DNA of 39,637 bases, from NCBI GenBank assembly GCA_943354745.1, contig CALRDB010000005.1, positions 1-39,637 of the forward strand, written 5' to 3'. Within the stretch, counting starts at the first letter, position 1, and each line of letters starts with the position of its first letter. The notes under the pieces were generated by a model. The model made no database searches. It was not told the DNA's origin and saw only the letters and a program-made list of their open reading frames with translations. A program made the translations under genes and the position numbers. Source of the DNA: Candidatus Nomurabacteria bacterium. Its GTDB lineage: Bacteria; Patescibacteriota; Minisyncoccia; Phycocordibacterales; UBA10002. Of the stretch, positions 8,104 through 16,788 are shown one piece after another.

Positions 8104-8225
8104 AAATAAACACCGAATCTTGTATCTTACTATCTAAAAATGAAGAACGTAGGAAACTCTCCTCCCTATTTACTTAGTCCCGTGATTCTTTCTACATTCG
8201 AGCTTTGATCTGCAACACTCGCAAC

Positions 8226-9497
8226 TCAAGACACAGGCTTAATCGTTTCTTTCCCCATATACTTCCGAAGGACTTCGGGAATAACAATGGAACCATCTGC
8301 TTGCTGATTATGTTCAAGTAGCGGAACAAGAATGCGAGGAGTGGCGAGCGCTGTGTTGTTGAGCGAATGCGCGAAACGCATCTTACCCTCGGCGTCTTTA
8401 TATCGAATATTGAGTCGTCTTGTCTGAAAGTCATGAAAATAGGAAGATGAATGCGTCTCTCGGTAAGCTCTCTCCGTAGGAACCCAGGTTTCAATATCAT
8501 ATTTTTTGACCTGTCCGAGTCCTAAGTCAGCTCCGCAATTAATCACCACATGGTAGGGTAGGTTAAGCGCCTGCAAAAGATCCTCAGCGTTACGAGTAAG
8601 CTCTTCATGGAAACCAACAGAGACTTCATGACTTGCTTCGCACAAAACCACTTGTTCAAGTTTAAAAAACTCGTGCACACGAATCAGTCCTTTGGTATCT
8701 TTCCCATGACTGCCTGCCTCGCGACGAAAGCACGGGGAAAAAGCAAGAATCTTTTTCGGTAACTCTTCCTTTTTCATAATGGTCTCCGCGAAATACGACA
8801 TCGTAGCAACCTCTGCCGTTCCCGCAAGATAGTCGCCATCCTGCGTCTTGTAGAGATCATCCTCCCCTTGTGGGAGGTAGCCGGTACCAAGTAACGTCTG
8901 CCGGCGGACGAGAGAAGGAACCATCATGAGAGTAAAGCCCTTCTTGATAAAGTGTTCGATAGTACATTGATACAAGGCGAAGGCGAGAAGTGCGCCCTCA
9001 TTCTTTAAAAAATATCCGCGAAACCCTGCGACATCTCCACCTCGTACAAAGTCTGCAAGATCGCAACTTTCCGAGAGCTCCATATGAGTCTTAGGGACAA
9101 AAGAAAAGTCAGGGCGTGTCCCCCATTCCCGCACTTCTACGTTATCTTTATCACTCTCGCCATGCGGAACGGACATGTCAGGAATATTAGGGACCTGCAA
9201 CATAAATCCATGCCACTTTTGCATGATTTCTTTAAGCTTTCCTTCTTGCTCTTCAAGACCGGCTTTTTGGGTCCGGAGCTCCTCTACAAGAAGCTGGCGT
9301 CTTTCGGGAATGACCGTATGCGCAACCTGCGCGCTCTTCAGATTATGTTCTGAACGTTTCTGCTCTACGATAAGCAGAAGGGCACGTCGTTCGTCGTCGA
9401 GTTTCAACAGTTCATCAACGTTAAAATTGACTCGCTTTTTCTCAGCCGCAAGCGCGATGAGCTCTTTATTCTCTCTAATGAATTTGATGTCTAGCAT
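8226..9497 (-). CDS. serS: Seryl-tRNA synthetase
   Basis: Charges tRNA-Ser with serine. The 423-residue protein starts MLDIKFIRENKELI, has the N-terminal antiparallel coiled-coil arm (about 30-105), and the class II catalytic core with FRREAGSHGKDTKGLIR (motif 2) and the C-terminal motif 3 region (HSLNNTALATPRILV). Length is normal. It is the first gene in a minus-strand run with ftsQ-like, the small membrane protein and the Clp-like ATPase downstream; the 122-bp gap to ftsQ may hold a separate promoter. Confidence 0.96.
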   Translation of the reverse strand: MLDIKFIRENKELIALAAEKKRVNFNVDELLKLDDERRALLLIVEQKRSEHNLKSAQVAHTVIPERRQLLVEELRTQKAGLEEQEGKLKEIMQKWHGFMLQVPNIPDMSVPHGESDKDNVEVREWGTRPDFSFVPKTHMELSESCDLADFVRGGDVAGFRGYFLKNEGALLAFALYQCTIEHFIKKGFTLMMVPSLVRRQTLLGTGYLPQGEDDLYKTQDGDYLAGTAEVATMSYFAETIMKKEELPKKILAFSPCFRREAGSHGKDTKGLIRVHEFFKLEQVVLCEASHEVSVGFHEELTRNAEDLLQALNLPYHVVINCGADLGLGQVKKYDIETWVPTERAYRETHSSSYFHDFQTRRLNIRYKDAEGKMRFAHSLNNTALATPRILVPLLEHNQQADGSIVIPEVLRKYMGKETIKPVS

Positions 9498-9570
9498 ACG
9501 AAAATGCGAATTAGGCGAATATACGAATGGTTACGAATCAGAAACTTCCCTTCAATCATTCCACAACTGA

Positions 9571-9614
9571 GCAGTAGCGGAGTAGTCGTAGACTGAGGGG
9601 GAATCCAGCTCATT
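9571..9614. repeat. Dispersed intergenic repeat, copy A
   Basis: Shares the identical 14-mer AGTAGTCGTAGACT (9581-9594) and similar flanks (AGC.GTAG.G before, GAGG..GGAATC..GCTCAT after) with 15027-15077. Both copies lie just upstream of an operon start (dprA here). Confidence 0.55.
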
Positions 9615-9653
9615 GTCCCAGTAGTATAGCAAGGGTGGTACAATAATTATACT

Positions 9654-10526
9654 ATGACTGTTGATATAAAAGAACTTCAACCGAAGTACTTCCCGAAACG
9701 TGTGAAGGAAATCACTGACCCGCCGAAGAAGCTGTACGTGCAGGGAACATTACCTTCCGAAGACCACAAATGGCTTGCAGTGGTTGGTTCGCGTAAATAT
9801 ACGAATTATGGGAAGGAAGTCTGTGAGAAACTGATTGAAGGTCTCGCCGGATATCCGATTGTGATTGTCTCAGGCCTTGCCCTCGGCATTGACGCGATAG
9901 CACACCGCGCGGGGTTGGAAGCAAAGCTCCCCTGCGTCGCGGTACCCGGCTCCGGTCTCGACCCGAAGGTGCTTTACCCTTCTACTAATAGACGACTTGC
10001 TGACGAGATACTTAAGGCCGGAGGAGCACTGTTATCGGAATTCGAGCCGGATTTCCGCGCCACCGCGTGGGGCTTCCTTCAGCGAAACCGTATCATGGCC
10101 GGCCTTTCCGATGCTGTCTTAGTGATAGAGGCGGAACAACGCTCCGGCTCACTCGTGACGTCAAAATTCGCTACGGAATACAATCGTGACGTACTTACGG
10201 TTCCCGGCTCGATTTTCTCTTCTTCCTCTACCGGACCGCACATGCTTATCAAGCTTGGCGCGACACCAATCACCTCCGCCGCCGACCTTCTCGAAGCACT
10301 CGGATTTTCCGCCGAAGGCGGATCCGCCTTCGGCGGAAAACAACGCGACTACTCCGACTGCACGTCTGAAGAGAAAAAAGTTATCGAACTCCTCCAAAGT
10401 CCCCTTTCGCGAGATGACCTTATAGATGCCCTCGATATTCCCATAAACCAAGCCAACGCGCTTCTTTCGTTTATGGAACTCAAAAGCCTTATCAAGGAAT
10501 CTGCAGGAGAAATCCATCTAAGTTGA
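9654..10526 (+). CDS. dprA: DNA processing protein DprA
   Basis: Binds incoming single-stranded DNA and loads RecA during natural transformation. The 290-residue protein has the Rossmann-like domain with VVGSRKYTNYGKEV, VSGLALGIDAIAHRAGL, AVPGSGLD, YPSTNRRL and SGSLVTSKFA, then a C-terminal winged helix (about 235-288, SEEKKVIELLQSPLSRDDLI). The N-terminal SAM-like domain of larger DprA proteins is missing. Between the two domains a 36-bp palindrome is inserted in frame (residues ~218-229, SAEGGSAFGG). TACAAT at 9639-9644 could be the -10 box, only 9 bp before the ATG; no good -35 box is seen. Confidence 0.95.
   Translation: MTVDIKELQPKYFPKRVKEITDPPKKLYVQGTLPSEDHKWLAVVGSRKYTNYGKEVCEKLIEGLAGYPIVIVSGLALGIDAIAHRAGLEAKLPCVAVPGSGLDPKVLYPSTNRRLADEILKAGGALLSEFEPDFRATAWGFLQRNRIMAGLSDAVLVIEAEQRSGSLVTSKFATEYNRDVLTVPGSIFSSSSTGPHMLIKLGATPITSAADLLEALGFSAEGGSAFGGKQRDYSDCTSEEKKVIELLQSPLSRDDLIDALDIPINQANALLSFMELKSLIKESAGEIHLS
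10305..10340. repeat. 36-bp perfect palindrome inserted in frame in dprA
   Basis: Symmetric about 10322/10323; half-site TTTTCCGCCGAAGGCGGA. It is 12 codons long and keeps the reading frame, encoding a Gly/Ser/Ala linker between the DprA Rossmann and winged-helix domains. A related CCGCCGAAG..CGGCGG motif lies inside the PEP-synthase-like gene at 21532-21547. Confidence 0.85.
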
Positions 10527-10566
10527 AGGATGCGCATACATTCTCCGACTTTGCTTCCAAATTGTT

Positions 10567-10594
10567 GTTATTTTTCCCATATGGGTAAAATAAC
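10567..10594. terminator. Bidirectional terminator between dprA and the PaaX-like gene
   Basis: Inverted repeat GTTATTTTTCCCAT / ATGGGTAAAATAAC with one mismatch near the middle; A/T tracts in the stem could act as U-tracts in either direction. It sits between two convergent genes. Confidence 0.5.
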
Positions 10595-10606
10595 AGTAAA
10601 GTAAAT

Positions 10607-11242
10607 CTACTTAGATAGTCTGAAAAATTTGAGCAGCATATCTTCATCAAACAAGGATTCGGCCACGGCAAAATTGACGAATTTTGCCACGCCAAAAAAA
10701 TCTGCAACAAAGAGAATCTCGGCTTCACATCGGTACGGATACACCCAAAGACTCTTCTGAAGCGGATACATGCCTAGTTCGTCCGCCGTATTTCGAAATG
10801 CCATACGCGCCGCGTTGAACTTTACCGGCATATCGTAAAAGAGGAGGCGCCATTTCTTATCCCATACGGGCATTAGAGGGAGTTTGATGGTTTCCAGAGA
10901 GAGTCTGCGGGCATGTTTCATTCCCTTCTTAGTTATGCATACTTCTGCGGTTGCGTTTGGATAACGCTTGATTGAGAGGTATTTACTTCTGTCTAAAAGA
11001 GTAAGCGCATAACTCACGTCCCTTCCGGAAAGGGAGCGTTTTGTATACGGCTTCAGTAGTTGAACAATATTGGGTGCCATTGCGCCGATACACACAATCG
11101 GCGCCAGTGCGGCGAGCGCCAAGATAATCTGGGTCGCAGTTGCAGCAGGAGTATCAGATTCTAAAAATTTCTTCGCTGACGAGTACGCGTGCTTTGCCAA
11201 TTCCACGGCGGTCATCCCAGTTATTACTGCTTTTTTACTCAT
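10607..11242 (-). CDS. PaaX-like regulator with Cas2-fold C-terminal domain
   Basis: 211 residues. A hydrophobic helix (about 36-58, IILALAALAPIVCIGAMAP) precedes a winged-helix region (LTLLDRSKYLSIKR...VCITKKGMKHAR) and a C-terminal ferredoxin-like domain (KWRLLFYDMPVKFNAARMAF ... LQKSLWVYPY) that matches the PaaX/Cas2-like module widespread in CPR. In classical PaaX this protein represses phenylacetate genes; in CPR the role is unknown and no such genes are nearby. There is no CRISPR array here, so it is not an adaptation Cas2. It is divergent from topA, with 120 bp between starts. Confidence 0.75.
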   Translation of the reverse strand: MSKKAVITGMTAVELAKHAYSSAKKFLESDTPAATATQIILALAALAPIVCIGAMAPNIVQLLKPYTKRSLSGRDVSYALTLLDRSKYLSIKRYPNATAEVCITKKGMKHARRLSLETIKLPLMPVWDKKWRLLFYDMPVKFNAARMAFRNTADELGMYPLQKSLWVYPYRCEAEILFVADFFGVAKFVNFAVAESLFDEDMLLKFFRLSK

Positions 11243-11325
11243 ATGAAGGAAATAACATTACAGTGGTGGAATGATTGTAACATAGGTACGCAGCGTGTGT
11301 GTGAAGTGCAAAAGAGGACGGCAAT

Positions 11326-11354
11326 TTGCACATATTTTTTCTTTCATGTAATAC
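11326..11354 (+). promoter_or_regulatory. topA promoter, leaderless arrangement
   Basis: TTGCAC (11326-11331), 17-bp spacer, TAATAC (11349-11354). The ATG of topA begins only 8 bp later, so the mRNA would start at or next to the start codon. Confidence 0.6.
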
Positions 11355-11362
11355 TTAACCCG

Positions 11363-13600
11363 ATGTCATACAAACTACTCATCGTTGAGTCTCCGTCCAA
11401 AGCGAAGACAATTGGAAAATATTTAGGTAGCGAGTACGCGGTGAAAGCGTCCGTCGGACACGTCCGAGACCTTCCGAAAAACCAAAAAGCTGCTCTCGAT
11501 ATTGAGGGCGGATTTATTCCGCATTACGAAATCGTAAAGAAAAAAGAAGAAGTGGTGGAGGAGATTTCCGCGGCCGCCAGAAAAGCTTCCGAGATTATCC
11601 TTGCAACCGACCCCGACCGTGAAGGAGAGGCTATCGCATGGCACTTGGCCGAGATATTGAAGGATAAACTGGGAAAATCCCTTCCACCGATAAAGAGAGC
11701 GGTCTATCACGAAATTACCAAGGAGGCTGTGGAGGAGGCACTTACGCATCCGCGAGATATAGACCAGAATCTCCGCCGTGCGCAGGAGGCGCGGCGCGTA
11801 CTTGACCGCCTTGTGGGCTACGACCTTTCCGGCATTATTTGGAAGAAAGTGCGCTACGGGCTTTCCGCCGGACGAGTTCAATCCCCCGCTCTTCGTATTA
11901 TCGCCGAACGCGAGCGAGAAATTCTGGCATTCAAACCTGAAACCTTTTGGGTGATAACTGCTGACACAGAAACTGCAAAAAAGGCAAAACTGCTTTTGAG
12001 TTGCAGTGAAGAGCCACGTGAGAAAAAAGTGGTCGACTATATCCTGGATGCGGGAAACAAAGGTGACTGGAGCGTCACGGACGTGACGGAGACAAGTGTG
12101 AAGCGCTCGCCCAAAGCCCCGTTTATTACCTCGACATTACAGCAGACCGCCTCAACACGGCTCGGGTTTTCTCCCGGGAGGACTATGGGAGTAGCGCAGA
12201 AGCTTTACGAGGCGGGTCTTATCACCTATCACCGTACCGACTCGACCAACCTTGCGGAATCAGCAAAGAAGCAAATCGCGGAAACCATTGAAAGGAAATT
12301 CGGGAAACAGTTTGTGTCTTTGCGGGTCTATGGGGGTAAGGTAAAGAACGCACAGGAGGCGCATGAGGCGATTCGCCCAACGCATTTTGAAAAGGAAAAC
12401 GGCGGAAGTAATCCCGACCAAAAACGGCTCTATGACCTGATTTGGAAGCGAACGATATCTTCCCAAATGCCCGACGCCGAAATGCTTCGCACTAAAATTA
12501 GTGCGAATATTTCGAAGGGACCTATTCCGGATTTTTCCGCGAACGGTGTTCGTCTTACTTACGACGGCTGGCTTAAGGCCGACCCCGAGGCTCGCGGAGA
12601 AGATGTGGAACTTCCCAAAGTTGCAACGGGCGATTCGCTCAAACTGATTGAACTTAAAACCGAGGAAAAGCAAACTCAGCCACTCCCGCGCTATAGCGAA
12701 GCAGGCCTGATCAAGGAACTTGAAAAACGTGGCATCGGACGCCCGTCAACCTATGCGTCCATCATGGAGACCCTCGTGGACCGCGAGTACGTCACACGCG
12801 AAAATCGTTCACTAAAGCCGACCGATACCGGAATGGTGGTGAGTGGTTTTCTCGAGGAACACCTTCCTTCGTATATTAGCGATACATTTACTGCTGAAAT
12901 GGAAGACAAGCTCGACGAAATTGCCATTGGAACTCGAGAGTACGAGAAGACTCTTAAAGATTTCTATACCCCGTTCCACAAGGACGTAAAGTCTAAGGAG
13001 AAGTTAGATAAGGCAACGACTCTTGGCGAGGCTCCAAAGGAATTCAAGTGTCCTGTGTGCAAAGGCGATATGGTCTGGAAGCTTGGTCGCGGTGGCAAAT
13101 TCCTCTCGTGCGCTAAGTTCCCCGACTGTATTGGGGCGCTTACCGCCGACGGCACGGAAATCAAACCCGATGAGCCGATTGGCGTGTATCCGCCAACCGG
13201 AGAGAACATCTATCTCCTTAACGGACGATTCGGCTTTTACGTACAGGTGGGTCAAACTGAAAAAGGGGGAAAGGGTAAGAAAAGGGGTAAAGGGGAAAAG
13301 AAAAAAGATGTTCCCAAACTTCATCGCGCCAGTGTGCCCCGAACATTCGATGTTTCAAAATTGACGATTGCTGACGCACTGAAGTTTCTCTCTCTTCCTC
13401 GCATCCTCGGAACTCACCCAACCAGCGGAAAGGAAATTAAGGCGAGCATGGGGCGATTTGGTCCTTACGTCGTACACGATGGAAACTTTCGATCGGTAAA
13501 AGTGCCTGATGATGTCTACACCATCGAGCTTCCCCGCGCGCTTGAACTCTTAGCTCAAGAGAAGAAACCGCGCGGATTTCGAAAGAAAAAGGCGGACTAA
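11363..13600 (+). CDS. topA: DNA topoisomerase I
   Basis: Relaxes negative supercoils by cutting one strand through a tyrosine. The start at MSYKLLIVESPSKAKTIGKYL (11363, 745 residues) is chosen because it begins exactly at the TOPRIM domain and sits right behind a promoter; an upstream in-frame start would add unrelated sequence. The catalytic tyrosine is in LITYHRTDST (about residue 289). A four-cysteine zinc ribbon (CPVC...SCAKFPDC, about 561-587) and two TOPRIM-associated C-terminal repeats follow. A lysine/glycine-rich linker (GKGKKRGKGEKKK, about 637-650) between the repeats is low-complexity and may be a recent expansion. Confidence 0.96.
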   Translation: MSYKLLIVESPSKAKTIGKYLGSEYAVKASVGHVRDLPKNQKAALDIEGGFIPHYEIVKKKEEVVEEISAAARKASEIILATDPDREGEAIAWHLAEILKDKLGKSLPPIKRAVYHEITKEAVEEALTHPRDIDQNLRRAQEARRVLDRLVGYDLSGIIWKKVRYGLSAGRVQSPALRIIAEREREILAFKPETFWVITADTETAKKAKLLLSCSEEPREKKVVDYILDAGNKGDWSVTDVTETSVKRSPKAPFITSTLQQTASTRLGFSPGRTMGVAQKLYEAGLITYHRTDSTNLAESAKKQIAETIERKFGKQFVSLRVYGGKVKNAQEAHEAIRPTHFEKENGGSNPDQKRLYDLIWKRTISSQMPDAEMLRTKISANISKGPIPDFSANGVRLTYDGWLKADPEARGEDVELPKVATGDSLKLIELKTEEKQTQPLPRYSEAGLIKELEKRGIGRPSTYASIMETLVDREYVTRENRSLKPTDTGMVVSGFLEEHLPSYISDTFTAEMEDKLDEIAIGTREYEKTLKDFYTPFHKDVKSKEKLDKATTLGEAPKEFKCPVCKGDMVWKLGRGGKFLSCAKFPDCIGALTADGTEIKPDEPIGVYPPTGENIYLLNGRFGFYVQVGQTEKGGKGKKRGKGEKKKDVPKLHRASVPRTFDVSKLTIADALKFLSLPRILGTHPTSGKEIKASMGRFGPYVVHDGNFRSVKVPDDVYTIELPRALELLAQEKKPRGFRKKKAD

Positions 13601-13730
13601 TCGCCCTAGAAGCAAGCATAAAAAGAGGAAAGTAGCATCACAACAATTCATGCTATATAGTTGAAGGTGGAACAAAAATGTAGGCGTTGTGCTTATCTTT
13701 TGATTGTTCCTTCACAACAACATTAATACC

Positions 13731-13737
13731 GGAGGTG
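13731..13737 (+). promoter_or_regulatory. Strong Shine-Dalgarno sequence deciding the kinase start
   Basis: GGAGGTG 2 bp before the ATG at 13740. It fixes the start at MKGKKKPEH rather than an upstream ATG at 13704, and contrasts with several other genes here that seem leaderless. Confidence 0.7.
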
Positions 13738-13739
13738 CT

Positions 13740-14900
13740 ATGAAGGGGAAAAAGAAGCCGGAGCACCTGAAAAGGGTGCTCATAGGTCGATTTGTAAAGC
13801 AGATCGGAATGGGTCGGCGACGGACAGATATTAAAATTAAGTGGGTTTCAAGTCTTGGTGAAATTGCCGGGAAAGAGGCCACCTCAAGTAAAAGCAGTCA
13901 AGTAGTTGGCCTACACGCAACATTTAATGACGGCCACGTTGACGATCGAACAATCTGTCTTCGTTATGGATCTGACAAACCTTTGTTGCGACTTCGTCCT
14001 GAGCTGACTCTCGCTGATGCAATGGGGGTTACGCGCATTATGGGCGCTCTTCGCGAACGATTGAAGGCAAGATATGGAAGCGACGCTTTACGGGTTCCTT
14101 CTCCATCGCACCACTGGATTGTCTTAAAGAGTGGGAAGCTGCATAAACTTCCACAACCGGAGGAATGGGACTGTACAGCATCTATACGACCATTTGTCTT
14201 AGATCTAAACAGCTATCTCTCTTGTCTAAAGAAGCGGCAAAGTAATACAGAGCCGGAAGCGACTGATGCTACAACAATGCAAGCCCTTGCGGAGCTTCTC
14301 TCCATTATCCACGTAAAACCTAACGTGGAAGACGTTGAGCGAAAACCGCCGTACAGGGAGTGTGTAAGCTACATACTCTCACGAATTGGTGGATGGCATA
14401 ACCTTTCACTTGGGGCGCATAGCATACTTGCCCCAGCTGAAGCCCGAGGATTACACAGCCTCATCTGTGATACCCTCCATGAAAATACTGGCACCTCAGA
14501 CCGATTGCGAGAGGTGTGGGGTGATATGCATTTCGGAAATCTACTCTGTGATAATAACAGGCGATTTATACCTATCGACCCCCGCGTCCGGGGAGGCTTT
14601 CCTCAAGTAGGAGACGCGGGGCTAGATGTAGGCTTTCTCCTCACTGACCTCTGGTGGTTCTATCGTGTCTTCGATAACTCGGTCTTTCGATACCTCGCAC
14701 ATCTGCTCCTTGAGGCATACGAAAAGGCAACGGGAGATACCAAGATTCGTTTTATGGCGGCACAATGGGGTGTTCCCTATCGTACCGCAATGAGACTCAA
14801 GTCGGAGTATGTGAAAGAAGGCGAATTGGCGAAAGCACGCCCCTTCATCCAAGACATGCAGACTTGGATGTCAAACCGATGTGTTGATGTTACCTTGTGA
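13740..14900 (+). CDS. APH/choline-kinase-like phosphotransferase
   Basis: 386 residues. The C-terminal half carries the Brenner-type kinase motif in the form VWGDMHFGNLLCDN (about 261-274) followed by FIPIDPRV and GDAGLDVGFLLTDL, the catalytic and metal-binding loops of aminoglycoside phosphotransferase and related small-molecule kinases. The usual HGD is WGD, as in many family members. The N-terminal lobe is divergent. Substrate cannot be told; antibiotic resistance should not be assumed. It is a single-gene unit with its own ribosome binding site and terminator, between topA and the RSH pair. The 139-bp gap upstream holds an imperfect inverted repeat but no clear promoter. Confidence 0.65.
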   Translation: MKGKKKPEHLKRVLIGRFVKQIGMGRRRTDIKIKWVSSLGEIAGKEATSSKSSQVVGLHATFNDGHVDDRTICLRYGSDKPLLRLRPELTLADAMGVTRIMGALRERLKARYGSDALRVPSPSHHWIVLKSGKLHKLPQPEEWDCTASIRPFVLDLNSYLSCLKKRQSNTEPEATDATTMQALAELLSIIHVKPNVEDVERKPPYRECVSYILSRIGGWHNLSLGAHSILAPAEARGLHSLICDTLHENTGTSDRLREVWGDMHFGNLLCDNNRRFIPIDPRVRGGFPQVGDAGLDVGFLLTDLWWFYRVFDNSVFRYLAHLLLEAYEKATGDTKIRFMAAQWGVPYRTAMRLKSEYVKEGELAKARPFIQDMQTWMSNRCVDVTL

Positions 14901-14913
14901 TGTAGTTGCCGTT

Positions 14914-14943
14914 GCCGCCACCTTTCGAGGAGGCGGCTTTTTT
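14914..14943 (+). terminator. Intrinsic terminator of the APH-like gene
   Basis: Stem GCCGCCACCT (14914-14923) with AGGAGGCGGC (14928-14937), one mismatch, TTCG tetraloop, then six T. Confidence 0.88.
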
Positions 14944-15221
14944 CACTGACAAGGATCATCGGAAGGACTTCTGAGTTTTTACGGGAGACCTATGAATGTT
15001 GTTTTTTTCTGTTATCCTCGCGACGCAGCAATAGTGAAGTAGTCGTAGACTAAGGCACGGATCTAGAATATCGCTCATTTTCACGGCATGGATTCCCGCA
15101 TTCGCTGGAATGACAACCGAGAATGAGTCTTTGTGTAAGTCCTATTATGACTTCCTACTTACCCGCCATAGCTTTGGCAAGCAAGGCTGAGACAAAATAT
15201 AAAGGTTTAATAACTCTTTTA
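14944..15221. other. Intergenic stretch upstream of the RSH pair
   Basis: No gene seen. It holds copy B of a dispersed repeat (15027-15077, core AGTAGTCGTAGACT at 15038-15051) and directly after it a dRS3-like repeat (15092-15111, ATTCCCGCATTCGCTGGAAT). Confidence 0.6.
15027..15077. repeat. Dispersed intergenic repeat, copy B
   Basis: Counterpart of 9571-9614; identical 14-bp core and similar flanks, here followed by a dRS3-like GGATTCCCGC motif. Confidence 0.55.
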
Positions 15222-15249
15222 TTGACAATGTCACACTCTTCTCTACACT
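15222..15249 (+). promoter_or_regulatory. Promoter of the RSH operon, leaderless arrangement
   Basis: TTGACA (15222-15227), 16-bp spacer, TACACT (15244-15249), then 6 bp to the ATG at 15256. No Shine-Dalgarno sequence fits in between. Confidence 0.6.
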
Positions 15250-15255
15250 GAACTC

Positions 15256-16788
15256 ATGCGAAGTCTACAGGAGATATTGACAGTAACACGTTTTCTAACT
15301 GAAGAGAAAAAGTCCTTAATCGAAAAGGCTTACATTTTTGTAGTGGAACTACATAAGGAACAGTTACGGCACTATTCCACCGAATCTATTACGAAACATG
15401 CGACCAGAGTAGCGTTTATTCTTGCCGAGCTTGGAATGCCCACCGAAATGATCATTGCGGGACTACTGCATCATGCAATTCGCGAAGGGTTAGTCTCCAC
15501 ACAGACAATTTCAAAGCAATTTGGAACAACCGTCAGTCTTTTGCTCGAAGGAACGATGAGACTTCGAGATATTCGATACCAAGGTGAAATAAGCCACCTT
15601 GAAAGCCTGCGTAAACTATTTGTCGCATCTGCTAAGGATATGCGCATCCTCGTATTGAAGCTCGCGGATCGCCTTGATACGATGAGATCATTACAGTTCG
15701 CCAAGGAGCACCAGCTTCGAATCGCCCAAGAAACGATGGAAATATACGCGCCACTTGCACGCCGTCTGGGATTACTTCGAATGAGCCGCGAAATGGAAGA
15801 TCTTGCGTTTAAATATATAAGTCCACAGGACTATCAAAGCATCAGTGTGTGGGTAGAGAAGAAACAAAAGGAAGATACGCATCCGTTTGATCAATTCCAC
15901 AAATCACTTCTAAAGCGCTTGGCGAAAGCCGGTGTGCACCAAATTGAAACCGATACACGCTTGAAAGGCATCTACAGCATCTACCAAAAGATAAACCGGA
16001 AGAAGAAGGAACCGGAGCTCATCTATGACCTTCTGGCAATTCGTATGCGAGTAGACACTGTTGAAGACTGCTATCGAAGCCTCGGTGTGATACATACCTC
16101 TTGGCGACCACTTCCGGGGAGGATTAAAGATTATATTGCCTTCCCTAAACCGAATGGGTACCAAAGTCTACACACCACGGTTTTTACAGGACATGGTGGC
16201 ATCATTGAAATCCAAATTCGGACAAAGTCGATGCACGAGGAAGCTGAGTACGGACTAGCATCACATCTTTCCTACAAGGAGCCTGCGAGAAAAAATAATG
16301 TTCCGTATGATTCTTGGCTATACCAATTCTTACCACCTCACAAAATAAACTCAGAAAAAAAATACTCTTTCTCTGCGTTCGAATGGCTACAAAAGATGGT
16401 TCAAGACGAGCATGGCGATGCGAAGGACGCGGACAACTTCACCAGCCTTCGATCGGACTTCTTTCAATATCGGATGTTTATTTTCGATACTCATGGCGAG
16501 GTAGTGGATCTCCCCATACATTCGACTCCTATTGATTTTGCCTACGAAATTGGAGTTACTTCCGGAAATCACCTGTATGGAGCAAAAGTGAACGGAAAAC
16601 TTGTCCACATCGACGCAGAGCTCAAAAACGGTGATATTGTAGAGATAGTTACCAAGCAATCCTCCCACCCAACAGTAAAATGGCTTTTATATGCAAAAAC
16701 AATACTAGCTAAAAAACTCATACAGGAGTACCTCGCATCCAAGACCACGCTTTCGCAAAAAAAGAAAACTAGCCGTTCCGAATCATGA
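15256..16788 (+). CDS. RelA/SpoT homologue with inactivated hydrolase domain (predicted (p)ppGpp synthetase)
   Basis: 510 residues: HD-type hydrolase fold (about 20-180), synthetase domain (235-340), TGS domain (about 435-500); the C-terminal ACT/RRM part is absent. The hydrolase site is ruined: the HD pair reads HH (72-73), the following ED reads EG (LLHHAIREG), and the conserved RLHNM reads RLDTM. The synthetase keeps RLKGIYSIYQK, YDLLAIR, the RxKD-type motif RIKD (289-292), GYQSLHT and EIQIRT. Prediction: a synthetase-only stringent-response enzyme making (p)ppGpp from ATP and GDP/GTP. It overlaps the next RSH gene by 4 bp (ATGA). Confidence 0.9.
   Translation: MRSLQEILTVTRFLTEEKKSLIEKAYIFVVELHKEQLRHYSTESITKHATRVAFILAELGMPTEMIIAGLLHHAIREGLVSTQTISKQFGTTVSLLLEGTMRLRDIRYQGEISHLESLRKLFVASAKDMRILVLKLADRLDTMRSLQFAKEHQLRIAQETMEIYAPLARRLGLLRMSREMEDLAFKYISPQDYQSISVWVEKKQKEDTHPFDQFHKSLLKRLAKAGVHQIETDTRLKGIYSIYQKINRKKKEPELIYDLLAIRMRVDTVEDCYRSLGVIHTSWRPLPGRIKDYIAFPKPNGYQSLHTTVFTGHGGIIEIQIRTKSMHEEAEYGLASHLSYKEPARKNNVPYDSWLYQFLPPHKINSEKKYSFSAFEWLQKMVQDEHGDAKDADNFTSLRSDFFQYRMFIFDTHGEVVDLPIHSTPIDFAYEIGVTSGNHLYGAKVNGKLVHIDAELKNGDIVEIVTKQSSHPTVKWLLYAKTILAKKLIQEYLASKTTLSQKKKTSRSES

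Noticed and set aside
13740-14900. Aminoglycoside resistance gene
   Set aside because: Only the generic kinase motif is recognisable; the substrate lobe is divergent and nothing around it suggests a resistance cassette.
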